Origin: Acanthaster planci
Taxonomy: Eukaryota > Echinodermata > Asteroidea > Valvatida > Acanthasteridae
Direction of reading: 5' to 3'
NCBI RefSeq assembly: GCF_001949145.1
Contig: NW_019091394.1
Location: 483,758-547,757 of the forward strand
DNA length: 64,000 nucleotides
Shown: in pieces, positions 62,941-64,000 of the stretch
Layout: every line of letters begins with the position of its first letter
Numbering within the stretch: position 1 is the first letter of the stretch
The notes under the pieces: generated by a model
Databases searched by the model: none
Told to the model about the DNA's origin: nothing
What the model saw: only the letters and a program-made list of their open reading frames with translations
Made by a program: the position numbers and the translations under genes

Positions 62941-64000
62941 GTAAGAATGCTTGGAAGTTGGATGCCATATAATATTATTCCGTAGGCCTGTAGCTTGCCA
63001 ATTTTTATTGGAATTCTTAACAGTCTAAACGTTACATGTAGCATCATAGCAAATTGGTAACGTCCTCGAACATTGTTAAACCTGAACTCCACAGCAACCT
63101 GTCAGAAAATGTAACAATAACCATGATAACAGAAATAGCAATAAGTGAAATTTTTGTTAAATTTTATTTGCATTGCAAGTGATTTTTTATGCCTTAGTCG
63201 TAATGCAAATGATGACTGGCATCCAACCTGGGATAGGCCTATCCAGCCGAAAATCTTGATGAATTGATATCGTCATAGATGCCTCCATCCAGCTTGTATT
63301 CATTTACATTGAACAAAACAAGACACATTAAAAGCAGTGTAGTCTGTAATGATGCAGATGTACCCTAATGTTGCACCTCTAACGAATTGTAGGGCCTACT
63401 TCAATTTTTTTTTCTCCTCCAGTGCCTTGCTCGAGCAATATTTTTACCGCACATTTGCATTCGCTATTACTGAAATTTCATTGAGTTTTCCCACTCATAA
63501 ATTTTGAGTCAATTTACCCCTAGGTAAAACTCTATTTCGGTCTTATCTCGATGTGTTTTTTTTCCTACAGTGCACAATGAACCCTTTAAAATTCTCCCCA
63601 AAATAAGAAAATGATATTCTTACAGATATGTAATTATGTAGTTGGGTATGTGAGTGGAAAAACTTCTAAAGAAATGTTTGACTGTAATGTGGGATTTCCT
63701 GAGATTGTTCAAGTGCGCCAAGTCAGGGAGCACTCAGCTGGATTTGTGCCCAGTTTCTGGATGCTGCCATTCTTGACTTTCAGAATAGAAAGCCTAAATG
63801 CCATGACAATGAACTAGTTTGCAATGGTTCAACAGTACCAATATGATGAAAGTAATTGTAACAGTATGTAACTAAATGAATTTGAAGTTTGACCGCACTG
63901 CGTGTGGAAAGTGGTGGGTACCGGTACATCAAAGTTCCACACGTTGGGGACTCCATTACAATCATTGAAAATTTATGGACAGCATCGACATCTGCACATG
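62941..64000 (+). other. Glypican intron 1, start only
   Basis: AT-rich sequence after the GTAAGA donor. No segment resembles the Cys-rich second part of a glypican N-terminus, so the intron continues past the window end. A 68-codon frame at 63611-63817 is not a credible continuation. Confidence 0.5.

Noticed and set aside
63611-63817. Frame that might be glypican exon 2
   Set aside because: It lacks the ICPQGxTCC cysteine pattern that follows the first exon in glypicans.

Overview
This is intron-rich animal DNA, not a bacterial or viral segment. Short GC-richer coding exons with GT-AG boundaries sit in AT-rich introns and intergenic DNA. The proteins are recognisable metazoan families, one of them an immunoglobulin plus TIR receptor. 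Abundant TACATGTACATG-type motifs and decayed repeats suit a marine invertebrate, perhaps an invertebrate deuterostome such as an echinoderm, hemichordate or lancelet. That placement is inference only. A 71-base N gap and an apparent one-base coding deletion indicate a draft assembly.

Five protein-coding genes can be supported, four of them apparently complete. (1) Minus strand, 2545-7516: a WDR73-like WD-repeat protein, 7 exons, 446 aa. (2) Plus strand, 8557-14222: a long-chain acyl-CoA synthetase of the ACSL3/ACSL4 class, 13 exons, about 716 aa if one missing base in exon 2 is allowed for. (3) Minus strand, 23008-38886: a Rab6 GTPase, 7 exons, 210 aa. (4) Minus strand, 42589-56548: an interleukin-1-receptor-like protein (signal peptide, two Ig domains, one membrane span, TIR domain, Ser/Pro-rich tail), 7 coding exons, 580 aa. 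(5) Plus strand, 62778-62940: the first coding exon of a glypican; the rest lies beyond the window.

The genes do not form one pathway. Their roles are WD-repeat scaffolding, fatty-acid activation, Golgi trafficking, innate immune signalling and a cell-surface proteoglycan. WDR73 and ACSL are divergent with about 1 kb between their start codons. The IL-1R-like gene and the glypican are also divergent, about 6.2 kb apart. ACSL and Rab6 converge across 8.8 kb. Exon coordinates were read by hand from splice signals, phase continuity and family similarity. In each complete model the exon lengths sum to a multiple of three, except ACSL, which is exactly one base short.

The rest is introns and intergenic DNA with small repeats: a 239-bp inverted-repeat element with an internal tandem array, a foldback with hammerhead-ribozyme-like core motifs between 16-bp direct repeats, two tRNA-like SINE heads, a pair of related hairpin elements, a dispersed repeat shared by two genes, degenerate minisatellites and a perfect 24-bp palindrome. 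No new multi-gene system was found.
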